Shown here in pieces: positions 18,847 through 25,787 of a stretch of 25,787 nucleotides of DNA. Position 1 is the stretch's first letter. Each line of letters begins with the position of its first letter. The DNA is from Rickettsiaceae bacterium. Its GTDB lineage: Bacteria; Pseudomonadota; Alphaproteobacteria; Rickettsiales; Rickettsiaceae. The stretch lies in assembly GCA_021741285.1 (NCBI GenBank), contig JAIOYD010000001.1, positions 1-25,787 on the forward strand, read 5' to 3'. The notes below the pieces were generated by a model that was given only the letters and a program-made list of their open reading frames with translations, was not told the DNA's origin and did not search any database. The translations under genes were made by a program, and so were the position numbers.

Positions 18847-19654
18847 TATTGCCATCCTGATTTTAGCCACTGTTTTTTTATCGGGATGTGAAACTGTTAC
18901 ATCTAATCAAACAGCTAGTTCTGCTGATGAAATTTATGGTTTTAAAAAAGTATTAGTAAAAGGCGGCGACTTTTTGATAACTACTTATCAAAGAATTGAT
19001 GATAAAAATGCACCGTTTACGTTCTACATTGAGGGAGACGGAGCTGCTTTTAACGGGAAATTTAAAATCTCGAATAATCCAACTCCAAAAAAACAGATGT
19101 TTATAAGTCTTGCTGCAATGGATAAAAGGCCCAACGTAGTTTATATAGCGCGTCCATGTCAGTATACGCCCATGCACCTGAATCCAAAATGTTCAAATCA
19201 ATATTGGACAAATAAAAGGATGTCAGAAGATTCTGTTCTGGCAATAAATGATGTAATTAACAGTATAAATAATAAGCAAAAATTCAGCTTGATCGGGTAC
19301 TCGGGCGGTGGGGGCATTGCCATACTTATAGCTGCAAGAAATCACATGGTTAGCGATATCATCACGGTGGCCGGTAATCTTGATCATCAGGCGTTTACAA
19401 CTCATCATCACGTAACGCCTATGAAGGGATCATTAAATCCGATTGACTATGTAACTCAAGTACGTAATATACCTCAACTCCATATTTCCGGAGGAAAAGA
19501 CACTATTATACCGCCATTTATTGCAGATAAATTCGTTCAAAAAGCTTCATCTCCTTGCGTTAAGCAGCAGATATTTGCAAGCGTTTCGCATAGAGCGGGA
19601 TGGAAAGAAATGTGGGAATATATATATATCAAACCAATCAAATGTTATGATTAG
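18827..19654 (+). CDS. Lipoprotein of the alpha/beta-hydrolase fold
   Basis: A 275-aa predicted lipoprotein: hydrophobic leader with lipobox LSGC and Cys21 as the lipidated residue. The mature part looks like an alpha/beta hydrolase with nucleophile Ser159 in GYSGGGG, acid Asp225 in GGKDTIIP and His255 in VSHRAGW, spaced and ordered as in a catalytic triad. YIEGDGAAF near 67-75 fits an oxyanion strand. Substrate is unknown; an esterase, lipase or thioesterase in the envelope is likely. The gene starts inside ssb (two consecutive ATGs, 18827 and 18830) and is followed 26 bases later by the queuosine-precursor transporter. Confidence 0.8.
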   Translation: MMKYLSNIAILILATVFLSGCETVTSNQTASSADEIYGFKKVLVKGGDFLITTYQRIDDKNAPFTFYIEGDGAAFNGKFKISNNPTPKKQMFISLAAMDKRPNVVYIARPCQYTPMHLNPKCSNQYWTNKRMSEDSVLAINDVINSINNKQKFSLIGYSGGGGIAILIAARNHMVSDIITVAGNLDHQAFTTHHHVTPMKGSLNPIDYVTQVRNIPQLHISGGKDTIIPPFIADKFVQKASSPCVKQQIFASVSHRAGWKEMWEYIYIKPIKCYD

Positions 19655-19680
19655 TGCAACAAAAAATATAGGTAAATCCT

Positions 19681-20373
19681 ATGACAGAAGTACAAAAAAA
19701 TAAAAAGTTTAAACATTACGATACTATCACAATTGCTTTTATTGTGTGCTTCCTTACAGCCAATTTAGGGGCAACTAAGCTTTGGCAAGTTGGCTCACTT
19801 ACCCTACCTGGTGGTATTTTTGTTTTCCCCATGTTGTATGTGTTAAATGACATATTGACTGAAGTATATGGCTTTACTGCCAGTAGAAGAGTAATTTGGA
19901 TTGCTTTATATAGCAATCTTTTCCTAGCTTTAGTATTATACGCGGTAGTATTTTTACCACCCTCTGATCACTGGGAGAATCAAGAAGCTTTTGTACAAAT
20001 TTTTTCTTTAGCGCCCAGAATATTTATTGCTTCTATTAGCAGTTATTTTATTGGCGAGTTGCTTAATGCCTCGGTTATTTCAAGCTTAAAAATAATGCTT
20101 GAAGGACGTAATTTTGCGCTGCGAGCAATATTGAGTACTTGTGTTGGAGCTTTTATAGAAACCTCCATTTTTGCAAGTATCGCCTTCGGATTTAAACTGT
20201 CAGCAAGTCACCTTTTATCAATGATTTTTACTCTTACTTCGCTAAAAGTTTTATATGAGCTAGCAGCATTACCACTAACAGTCAAAGTTACCAACTATTT
20301 GAAAAAAGCTGAAGATATGGATTCGTACGAAAAGCCTTCTTGGTATGGAGTTATGGGCTGGTCAAAGCCATAA
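19681..20373 (+). CDS. yhhQ: Queuosine precursor transporter (YhhQ/QPTR family)
   Basis: Inner-membrane importer of the queuosine tRNA-modification precursors preQ0/preQ1 (family DUF165/VUT). The 230-aa protein has about six membrane segments and family features: FLTANLGATKLWQVG after the first helix, then GGIFVFPMLYVLNDILTEVYG, the RRVIWIAL start of the next helix and the FIASISSYFIGELLNASVIS segment near 120. An intracellular symbiont would use it to salvage queuosine precursors from its host. The last 23 bases overlap the opposite-strand ankyrin-like ORF. Confidence 0.92.
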   Translation: MTEVQKNKKFKHYDTITIAFIVCFLTANLGATKLWQVGSLTLPGGIFVFPMLYVLNDILTEVYGFTASRRVIWIALYSNLFLALVLYAVVFLPPSDHWENQEAFVQIFSLAPRIFIASISSYFIGELLNASVISSLKIMLEGRNFALRAILSTCVGAFIETSIFASIAFGFKLSASHLLSMIFTLTSLKVLYELAALPLTVKVTNYLKKAEDMDSYEKPSWYGVMGWSKP

Positions 20374-20614
20374 GATTAATATTTTCTACATCATCCATTT
20401 TATTGTTATATAAAAATAAAAACCGAGCTATATGTTGTGCCAGCTCTTTTCTTTCAGGAGTGCTAATAATACCCGAAACATAAGAAATTGCTGATTTACC
20501 ATCCTCGTCTAATGTAAATGGATTTGCTCCTTGGGAAATAAGCGCACACATCTCCTTCACATTGATAAGCTTTGAAGCTATAAAAAGTTTGCTTTGTATT
20601 ATTTGATTGATCAT
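20351..20614 (-). CDS. Small ankyrin-repeat-like protein
   Basis: An 87-aa product with one ankyrin-like unit (KEMCALISQGANPFTLDEDG, residues 20-39, then KSAISYVSGI) and helical flanks. GAGAG lies 6-10 bases above the ATG as a ribosome-binding site. It is downstream of the folded element and its terminator-like hairpin on the same strand, and its 3' end overlaps the end of yhhQ. Whether it is a whole gene, a fragment of a larger ankyrin protein or a remnant cannot be told. Lone ankyrin units are rarely stable, so a partner or decay is plausible. Confidence 0.5.
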   Translation of the reverse strand: MINQIIQSKLFIASKLINVKEMCALISQGANPFTLDEDGKSAISYVSGIISTPERKELAQHIARFLFLYNNKMDDVENINLMALTSP

Positions 20615-20631
20615 AATTCATCTCTCTTTTT

Positions 20632-20665
20632 GTTAAAAACAAGAGGATTCAAAACAGATCCTCTT
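20632..20665 (-). terminator. Intrinsic terminator on the minus strand
   Basis: AAGAGGAT (20641-20648) and ATCCTCTT (20658-20665) form a perfect 8-bp stem with a 9-base loop. On the minus strand it is followed at once by GTTTTTAAC, the required T-run; on the plus strand the run is weaker. It would end a transcript coming from the folded element, just above the ankyrin-like ORF. Confidence 0.7.
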
Positions 20666-20881
20666 ATTTTAACTCTAGAGAAACAAAAACGGCTTGATTC
20701 CCAGAGTGATCGGGGAGTTCGAAAACCGTTAACAACAGCTACGACAATCTTTAGGAAAAAGTTGCCTTTTTCCTTGAACATCATTATCGTCTCCCCGACC
20801 ATAAAGATCGGAGATCCTATCATTTTATGGCTGAAAAGCCATGTTAACGGGGATTTCGACACCCCAAAGCATTGCTGCTTA
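20632..20881 (-). ncRNA. Candidate structured RNA or palindromic mosaic element
   Basis: Between yhhQ and ileS lies a GC-rich block: 79 of 180 bases (44%) in 20701-20880, against 13 of 60 (22%) in 20581-20640, by hand count. It has many nested dyads: a long-range pair GTTAACGG (20843-20850) with CCGTTAAC (20726-20733), extended by CGAAA/TTTCG; ATGGCT/AGCCAT with a 4-base loop (20827-20842); AGGAAAAAG/CTTTTTCCT with a 4-base loop (20753-20774), flanked by a nearly perfect ACGACAAT/ATTATCGT pair; and CCGA/TCGG near 20795-20811. On the minus strand two loops read GCAA, a GNRA tetraloop. A promoter-like pair precedes it and an intrinsic terminator follows. I do not recognise RNase P, tmRNA, 4.5S or 6S motifs. 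A dispersed repeat is the main alternative. Confidence 0.45.
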
Positions 20882-20887
20882 CTTGCT

Positions 20888-20915
20888 ATCCTAAGGTATA
20901 AGGAGCAAAAGTCAA
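20888..20915 (-). promoter_or_regulatory. Possible promoter of the folded element
   Basis: On the minus strand TTGACT (20910-20915) precedes TAGGAT (20888-20893) by 16 bases. Transcription from here would start near 20881 and reach the terminator after about 250 bases. The -10 matches consensus at 4 of 6 positions. Confidence 0.4.
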
Positions 20916-20916
20916 G

Positions 20917-20956
20917 CTATACTTCTTAGAATAGTTCTATACTTCTTAGAATAGTT
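20917..20956. repeat. Two tandem copies of a 20-bp unit
   Basis: The unit running from CTATACTTCT to TAGAATAGTT occurs twice without change at 20917-20936 and 20937-20956. Each unit has a small dyad (CTAT...ATAG). The pair sits just above the promoter-like sequence of the folded element and may be a replication slip, a binding-site pair or an insertion scar. Confidence 0.85.
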
Positions 20957-21014
20957 AAATTGTTATGGTTGCTCTATAATAATACTTACACCCAAAACTA
21001 CCCCCCAACATGCA

Positions 21015-21037
21015 CTAACCAGGGAAAACTCGGTTAG
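21015..21037 (-). terminator. Weak hairpin after ileS
   Basis: CTAACC (21015-21020) pairs with GGTTAG (21032-21037) around 11 bases, directly after the ileS stop on the minus strand. There is no T-run, so termination is doubtful. Confidence 0.3.
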
Positions 21038-21038
21038 A

Positions 21039-24000
21039 TCATTTTGGTACGACAGACACAACTCGTTTTATCATTATCTCTATAATATGCTCACATAGAG
21101 GAGCCTGAATTTTATAATCTGACTTAAACCCTAAGTTAAATTTACTTAAAGTTTGATCGCAAATAAGTTTTTCATGCTCTTTGATTACTGAAGATAAATC
21201 ATAATCACATTTGAGTTCAAGTTCGATCCGGTCGGATACATCAAATACAGCATCTTTTCTTGCTTGCTGAACAAGTCTGATTATATCCCGGGCTATTCCT
21301 TCGCGTTCAAGAGATGGAGTAACTTCAAGGTCAAGCCAAATCATTCCTTGATTTGAAGATAACGGCTTTGCTCCTTGATTTACACGTGGCACAAGACTTA
21401 TGGTATATTCTTCTGGCAGCAACTCTTCTCCACAAATATTTAGTTTATTCTCATTAAATTGCCAGCTACCAGATTTAGCAGCCACAATAATTTCTTTCAT
21501 CTTATTAGGTAATCTTTTGCCAAGAATTGGAAAATTGATCGATAGCTTTTGATCAGCATTGCCTGATAGATCATCACTAAACGAAATTAATTTTACGTTA
21601 ATTTCATCTTTAATTAAGTCAGCAAAAGCATGAAATTTACTACTATTTGCAGTAATAATTTTTATCATTGCAAGGGGCTGTCTTACTCTAATATTTTCAG
21701 CACTTCGAATAAATAAGGCCGTGCTGCAGATATCAAGAACTTGATCCATTAACACCACCAATTCTAGGTCGATTTCTACTTCATCTAATTTAGGAAAGTC
21801 AGTTAGGTGAACACTTTTTTCGCTAGGGTTTAGTCCTAGATAAATATGTTCTGCAATAAGAGGAAGAAGAGATGACATAGCTTTCGTCATCGTGACTATA
21901 CAGCTATATAATGTATTGTAAGACTCTAATTTATCTTCATCTTGATCAGATTTCCAAAAGCGAGCTCTGCTCCTTCTGATATACCAATTATTTAGCACTT
22001 CAAAAAATGACGAGATTATTTCGTAAGAAGAAGAGCTATCATAAGCATCCATATTCTTCTCAATTGCATTAACTGCAATTTTTAATTTTGAAATAATATA
22101 TCTATCAAGCACATTTTCTGATTTAAAGCTCATTTGCGCCTTGATTTTGTCAATATTTGCATACAAGCAGAAAAAATGATATGCATTCCATATGGGCTTT
22201 ATAAATAGTCTAAGGCTATCGAAAACCATTCTTCCATCTTTATCGATTAGCAACTCCTGCCCCCTCACAACTGTGGAGGAAAGCATGGTAACTCTTAACG
22301 CATCAGCGCCGTATTTTTCAAATAGCTCTAAAGGATCTGCATAATTATTTAGTCGCTTCGACAATTTTTGTCCTGTAGCATCCAAAATAACACCGTGACA
22401 AATGCAGTTCAGAAACGGAGGTCGATCAAATAAAGCTGTTGATAACACCATTAAAGTATAGAACCATCCCCTTGTTTGCGCTGAATATTCAACTATAAAA
22501 TCCGCAGGAAAATGGTTCTCAAACCACTCTTTGTTTTCGAAGGGGTAATGCGCTTGTCCATATGGCATTGATCCACTTTCAAACCAACAATCAAAAACAT
22601 CTCCTACTCTCCGCATCACTGATTTTCCCTTAGGATCGTCTGGATTAGGGCGAGTCAATTCATCAATAAATGGTTTATGCAGATCATCTAGTTTTACACC
22701 AAAATCATTTTCTAATTCTTCAATCGAACCATATACATCAATTCTTGGATATTTTGGATCATCTGATCGCCACACTGGAATTGGAGTTCCCCAGAAACGA
22801 TTACGACTTATGGACCAATCACGTGCATTTTCAAGCCATTTGCCAAACAAACCATCTTTTATATTACCAGGTATCCAGTTGATTTTTTGGTTAAGTTCAA
22901 CCATACGGTCTTTAAATTCTGTTACTTTAACATACCAGGAAGGTACTGCTTTATAGATTAGCGGTGTATCTGTTCTCCAGCAATGCGGATAATTATGAAT
23001 ATATTGCTCAGTCTTTACCCAGCTTCCTTGTTCTTTTAGCCTAATAATAATAGGGTCATTTGCTTCAAAAACCTGCATTCCCATAAAATCACTTACTTCG
23101 CTAGTAAATTTTCCAGCATTGTCCACAGGACATACAAGTTCAATTCCTTCTTTTTCACAAACAACCTGATCATCTTCGCCGAACCCAGGCGCCATATGTA
23201 CTATGCCTGTACCATCACCTTCAACAACAAAATCCGCAGCAAGAATTTTAAAGCTATTAGGATGAGTTTTAAAATACTCAAATAACGGCTGATAGCTTAA
23301 CCCGTTCAAATCATTGCCTTTAAGTGTAAAGAATTGGGTATTTTCATTTATCCCTAATTCTTTAGCATAGTTTTTAACAGCAAACTCACCAATAATGTAA
23401 CATATGTTTTCTTTTACTACGCACGCATAGTTCATCTCTGCACTGACAGCCAAAGCTAAATTAGCAGGCAGAGTCCATGGCGTTGTCGTCCAGGCTAAAA
23501 TACGATATTCATCGCAACTACTTGGAGCGTCTTTTGGTATTTCATTTAACTTGAAACCAACTGTAACTGCTTTATCAGCACGTTCTCTATACGAGTTATC
23601 TAACCTGGTTTCGAAGTTTGACAATGGAGTCTCACATGCCCAAGAATAAGGCATAACCCTCATTGACTCATATATTAAACCCTTTCTATATAACTCCTTA
23701 AATGCCCAAAGAACAGACTCCATGTAATTTGTATCCATGGTTTTGTACGAATTCTTAAAATCTACCCACCTGGCTTGACGGTTCACGTATTTTTCCCAAT
23801 TATGAGAATATTTCATTACTGAACTACGACAAAAATCATTGAATTTATCAATACCATATTCATTAATTGCTATACGCCCTGAAAATCCTAGCTCCTTTTC
23901 TGCTCCCATTTCTGCTGGTAGTCCATGGCAATCCCAACCAAACCTACGCTCTACCTTTTTGCCCTTAGTTGTTTGATACCTTGCATAAGTATCCTTAACA

Positions 24001-24215
24001 AAGCCGGTGAGTAGATGACCATAGTGAGGCAACCCATTAGCGAATGGTGGGCCGTCGTAAAAAACAAACTCATTGTCTGCAGAAGTTGTATTCCTGTTAT
24101 CAATAGATTGCTGAAAAATGTTATTTTCTTGCCAGTATTTGAGGATTTGATTTTCTATTTGTGGAAAATCTATGTTTGATATTACTTCCGGATAATAATG
24201 CTTTTTATTAGTCAT
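21039..24215 (-). CDS. ileS: Isoleucyl-tRNA synthetase, long eukaryote/archaea-like type
   Basis: Charges tRNA-Ile and edits mischarged valine. The 1058-aa class I enzyme has HYGH at residues 64-67 (in PFANGLPHYGHLLTG), an inserted editing domain at about 190-400 (TTTPWTLPANLAL near its start), the KLSKR signature at 617-621 and a long helical anticodon and C-terminal region. Length and segment style (YPHCWRTDTPLIYKAVPSWY, ESGSMPYGQAHYPF) match the second IleRS type found in eukaryotes, archaea and some bacteria, including Rickettsiales, and there is no terminal zinc-binding Cys cluster of the usual bacterial type. This type is known to resist mupirocin. It follows coq9 by 26 bases, so the two are probably co-transcribed. 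Confidence 0.96.
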   Translation of the reverse strand: MTNKKHYYPEVISNIDFPQIENQILKYWQENNIFQQSIDNRNTTSADNEFVFYDGPPFANGLPHYGHLLTGFVKDTYARYQTTKGKKVERRFGWDCHGLPAEMGAEKELGFSGRIAINEYGIDKFNDFCRSSVMKYSHNWEKYVNRQARWVDFKNSYKTMDTNYMESVLWAFKELYRKGLIYESMRVMPYSWACETPLSNFETRLDNSYRERADKAVTVGFKLNEIPKDAPSSCDEYRILAWTTTPWTLPANLALAVSAEMNYACVVKENICYIIGEFAVKNYAKELGINENTQFFTLKGNDLNGLSYQPLFEYFKTHPNSFKILAADFVVEGDGTGIVHMAPGFGEDDQVVCEKEGIELVCPVDNAGKFTSEVSDFMGMQVFEANDPIIIRLKEQGSWVKTEQYIHNYPHCWRTDTPLIYKAVPSWYVKVTEFKDRMVELNQKINWIPGNIKDGLFGKWLENARDWSISRNRFWGTPIPVWRSDDPKYPRIDVYGSIEELENDFGVKLDDLHKPFIDELTRPNPDDPKGKSVMRRVGDVFDCWFESGSMPYGQAHYPFENKEWFENHFPADFIVEYSAQTRGWFYTLMVLSTALFDRPPFLNCICHGVILDATGQKLSKRLNNYADPLELFEKYGADALRVTMLSSTVVRGQELLIDKDGRMVFDSLRLFIKPIWNAYHFFCLYANIDKIKAQMSFKSENVLDRYIISKLKIAVNAIEKNMDAYDSSSSYEIISSFFEVLNNWYIRRSRARFWKSDQDEDKLESYNTLYSCIVTMTKAMSSLLPLIAEHIYLGLNPSEKSVHLTDFPKLDEVEIDLELVVLMDQVLDICSTALFIRSAENIRVRQPLAMIKIITANSSKFHAFADLIKDEINVKLISFSDDLSGNADQKLSINFPILGKRLPNKMKEIIVAAKSGSWQFNENKLNICGEELLPEEYTISLVPRVNQGAKPLSSNQGMIWLDLEVTPSLEREGIARDIIRLVQQARKDAVFDVSDRIELELKCDYDLSSVIKEHEKLICDQTLSKFNLGFKSDYKIQAPLCEHIIEIMIKRVVSVVPK

Positions 24216-24241
24216 ATATTTGATATTTATAATTTTATCTT

Positions 24242-24871
24242 TTAAGAAAAAAGCCTAACAATAGGAATATCTTCCATTTTTGGCATCTTGATATTGTGTT
24301 TAAAACTAGCAATATTGATAATATTATCAAGTGCATTTTTGATAAAATATTTAGTATCTTTATAATCTGCAGAATTATCGCCCAAATAAAATGCTCGGGC
24401 TGCTCCATACACACCAAGCAATAAACCTCTTTTTGTATAATAATTATGGTCGCTAGACTTATCCCCAGCATATTTCCAAATTATATCACAACTATGGCAC
24501 GCTGCTTCTGTACCAGTGACAATGTTTGTAGGTATCAGGTAATAACCAGAGCACCTTAACGCTACTTTTTTTGACATCACACTCAAAATCCTAATTTCAA
24601 GAGCTAGCGCAATTTGATCACGTATCTTCTTTGGCTTATCTAAAACAGACAATTGTTCTAACATTTGTTCATCAAGCCACTTTTCAAAAGCAGATGTTAT
24701 TTCTTGTATGCCTGACGAAAAAATTATATGATTATATCCCATATGAAGACCTATATTAGACTCAGCCATACTAATTAAACCTTCCGACCAAGATATAGTC
24801 TCTAGCAACTTTCGGAACTCTTTAAAAAAATTAATCCTTATTGCCTGCTGTTTTTTCTCCACATCGCTCAT
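24242..24871 (-). CDS. coq9: COQ9-family ubiquinone biosynthesis protein
   Basis: A 209-aa protein of the COQ9 family (TetR-like fold turned lipid-binder). It shows the central LALEIRILSVMSKKVALR helix pair and the conserved C-terminal stretch SDHNYYTKRGLLLGVYGAAR followed by the acidic DNSADYKDTKYFI helix. In mitochondria COQ9 binds quinone precursors and presents them to the COQ7 hydroxylase; alphaproteobacterial homologues are presumed to do the same at the inner membrane. Divergent from rpsU, an arrangement I know from other alphaproteobacteria, and upstream of ileS. Partners (ubiG, coq7) are outside the window. Confidence 0.88.
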   Translation of the reverse strand: MSDVEKKQQAIRINFFKEFRKLLETISWSEGLISMAESNIGLHMGYNHIIFSSGIQEITSAFEKWLDEQMLEQLSVLDKPKKIRDQIALALEIRILSVMSKKVALRCSGYYLIPTNIVTGTEAACHSCDIIWKYAGDKSSDHNYYTKRGLLLGVYGAARAFYLGDNSADYKDTKYFIKNALDNIINIASFKHNIKMPKMEDIPIVRLFS

Positions 24872-24887
24872 TTTTCAACCTTTTCAC

Positions 24888-24916
24888 TTGACAGCCTGGT
24901 TAACTATATAGATAAT
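24888..24916 (+). promoter_or_regulatory. Strong sigma-70 promoter of rpsU
   Basis: A perfect -35 TTGACA (24888-24893) and GATAAT (24911-24916, 5 of 6) are separated by exactly 17 bases, with the expected transcription start near 24923 and rpsU 37 bases below. It is the best consensus promoter I see in the window. Confidence 0.85.
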
Positions 24917-24959
24917 GAACTCTTATTACAACTAAATGCCGACCAGGAGGTAATTTCTA

Positions 24960-25163
24960 GTGGCAGTACATATTAGTGTTCATGGTGGAAACAGCGAAAA
25001 AGCAATCAGCGATCTTAAACGCAAGATGCAAAGAGAGCTTGTATTCCGTCAAATGAAGACCTCTCGTTTTTATGAAACACCTTCTTCAAAAAGAGTTCGT
25101 GAAAAACAAGAGTCTGACAGACGTATAAGAAAAAACAACCGCAGGAAGAGAATGGAAGGCTAA
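24960..25163 (+). CDS. rpsU: 30S ribosomal protein S21
   Basis: Small basic protein of the 30S platform near the anti-Shine-Dalgarno end of 16S rRNA, helping translation initiation. The 67-aa product has the S21 pattern: a short N-terminal strand, LKRKMQRELVFRQMKTSRFYE at 19-39, PSSKRVREK, and a basic tail RRIRKNNRRKRM. The start is GTG at 24960, decided by a perfect AGGAGG at 24945-24950 nine bases upstream. It is a monocistronic unit with its own promoter and terminator. Confidence 0.96.
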   Translation: MAVHISVHGGNSEKAISDLKRKMQRELVFRQMKTSRFYETPSSKRVREKQESDRRIRKNNRRKRMEG

Positions 25164-25189
25164 TTCTCAAAATGTTGTGTAGGTAAATT

Positions 25190-25225
25190 AAAAAGAGCTT
25201 CAGCGTAAACACTGAAGCTCTTTTT
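25190..25225 (+). terminator. Strong intrinsic terminator of rpsU
   Basis: AAAAAGAGCTTCAG (25190-25203) and CTGAAGCTCTTTTT (25212-25225) form a perfect 14-bp stem with an 8-base loop, ending in T-rich sequence, 26 bases after the rpsU stop. It has A and T tails on both sides and could work in both directions. Confidence 0.95.
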
Positions 25226-25230
25226 GTCTT

Positions 25231-25609
25231 AAATAACGACTAGCAGAAATAAAAACACTAGTTGCAAAGAATTTGAGGTAATACAAATTTAGCTAAAAAT
25301 ACATACAACCCCTAGAGAAAACTTACTTGAGTCTATGACTACACAGAATAGAATATAACATACCCTAACAAGTTTCCTTGTAACGCTTGTCTAACCCTCT
25401 TCAGAAATCATTGTAAGTGCTGTTTTGAGTCTTTGGAATAGCTTCTGATAGTGGGTTTTTTCTCGCCTGCTTTTCTCTTTTTGTTTCTGGTCTCCACATA
25501 AAATATAATTTTCTCTATAATTGGTTTTGCTACTAAGTTTATTTTATGTAGTTAAGTTTTTGTATCCCACTATTTTTACAACCACAAGCTGAATTATTCA
25601 AAAAACATT
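25231..25609. other. Intergenic region without a recognisable gene
   Basis: About 380 bases with many stops in all frames. Short open stretches on the minus strand (for example a 32-codon one starting near 25499, MWRPETKREKQARKNP) do not resemble anything I know. A 10-bp inverted repeat, ACATAAAATA (25496-25505) with TATTTTATGT (25540-25549), is present. It probably holds decayed DNA next to an insertion site. Confidence 0.4.
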
Positions 25610-25647
25610 TATCGGCTCCGTTGCACAAATTAGTGATTTTACCGATA
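25610..25647. mobile_element. Probable insertion-sequence end
   Basis: GGCTCCGTTGCACAAATTAG (25614-25633) looks like the terminal repeat of an insertion sequence, since several IS families end in GGCT-n-n-GTTGCA-like sequence. It is bounded by TATCGG (25610-25615) and CCGATA (25642-25647). It lies 56 bases before the IS630-type transposase start, so the two ends may belong to different nested elements. Confidence 0.4.
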
Positions 25648-25702
25648 GCTATAGTAAATCAACTTGAGATAGCGTAGAATATGTGATAGTATAAAGCAAA
25701 AA

Positions 25703-25787
25703 ATGCAAGCATATAGTATAGATTTAAGGAAGAGGGTAATAAAATTCATAGAGGAAGGGAATAGCCAACAATCGGCAACAAAAATAT
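25703..25787 (+). CDS. IS630-family transposase, N-terminus only
   Basis: Twenty-eight codons from an ATG at 25703 to the window edge, too short for ordinary ORF cut-offs. The beginning MQAYSIDLRKRVIKFIEEGN, followed by SQQSATKI, is the typical start of the helix-turn-helix domain of IS630/Tc1-type transposases. These DDE enzymes insert at TA dinucleotides. The rest, including the catalytic domain, is outside, so intactness is unknown. Confidence 0.8.
   Translation, partial: MQAYSIDLRKRVIKFIEEGNSQQSATKI

Noticed and set aside
20611..20862. Minus-strand frame of 83 codons (GTG start) as a gene
   Set aside because: It contains the intrinsic terminator hairpin and most of the long dyads. I kept the RNA or repeat reading, though the 4-base overlap with the ankyrin-like ORF means a coding role is not fully excluded.
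20641..20881. tmRNA, RNase P RNA, 4.5S or 6S RNA
   Set aside because: A GGGGATTTCGAC string recalls the tmRNA acceptor end, but no tag reading frame, T-loop partner or diagnostic core motifs of these RNAs were found on either strand.
20594..20929. Open frame of 111 codons on the plus strand
   Set aside because: It lies across the palindromic element and opposite another open frame, has no family resemblance and no ribosome-binding site; openness follows from the symmetric, GC-richer sequence.
1..25787. CRISPR arrays and tRNA or rRNA genes
   Set aside because: No regularly spaced direct repeats and no cloverleaf with a matching T-loop and acceptor stem were seen by eye; the only exact tandem repeat is the 20-bp pair at 20917-20956.

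Overview
The window is a low-GC stretch of chromosome from an alphaproteobacterium of the Rickettsiales type, an obligate intracellular symbiont or parasite. The gene set points there: a COQ9 homologue, an RMD1/DUF155 protein (family shared with mitochondria), a long eukaryote/archaea-type isoleucyl-tRNA synthetase, an SdhA flavoprotein, a membrane-anchored double-FKBP protein and a secreted intradiol-dioxygenase-like protein. These sit beside decayed genes with eukaryote-like or host-directed features (an F-box-like and leucine-rich protein, a single ankyrin-type ORF, an NlpC/P60-like protease). kdsA suggests that KDO-bearing lipopolysaccharide is made, which argues against Anaplasmataceae and Orientia. 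I cannot name the genus from sequence alone.

Layout. 1-1696 (-): PpiD/SurA-N-like foldase, cut by the window edge. 1775-3708 (+): tpiA, secG, kdsA, then an RMD1-family gene to 4609. 4663-6663 region (-): uvrB. 6723-8909 (+): grxC, a broken NlpC/P60-like gene and a glutathione-S-transferase-like gene. 9076-10059 (+): PiT phosphate permease. 10314-11348 (+): a Gly/Asn-repeat, leucine-rich and F-box-like reading frame broken by one TAA. 11483-14016 (-): secreted dioxygenase-like protein and SdhA. 14101-15126 (+): double-FKBP protein. 15223-15363: a GC-rich inverted-repeat element abutting the uvrA stop. 15363-18251 (-): uvrA. 18403-20373 (+): ssb, an overlapping lipoprotein hydrolase and a queuosine-precursor transporter. 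20351-20614 (-): small ankyrin-like ORF. 20632-20956: a GC-rich, highly folded element with promoter-like and terminator-like signals on the minus strand, plus a 20-bp tandem repeat. 21039-24871 (-): ileS and coq9. 24960-25163 (+): rpsU with a strong promoter and terminator. 25231-25787: degenerate intergenic DNA and the left end of an IS630-type insertion sequence.

How the genes fit. Most are housekeeping: envelope biogenesis (PpiD, SecG, KdsA), nucleotide excision repair (UvrA, UvrB, with SSB), thiol chemistry (GrxC, GST), respiration and quinone supply (SdhA, COQ9), uptake (PiT, queuosine precursor) and translation (IleRS, S21). The accessory material falls in the gaps. Two of those genes are visibly broken, and two compact GC-rich palindromic elements and an IS end lie between conserved genes, as expected of a genome in reductive evolution with mobile-DNA activity.

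Most worth a second look: the folded element at 20632-20881, the F-box-like frame split by TAA, the inverted-repeat element at 15223-15363, and the PpiD-like protein with no recognisable parvulin domain.
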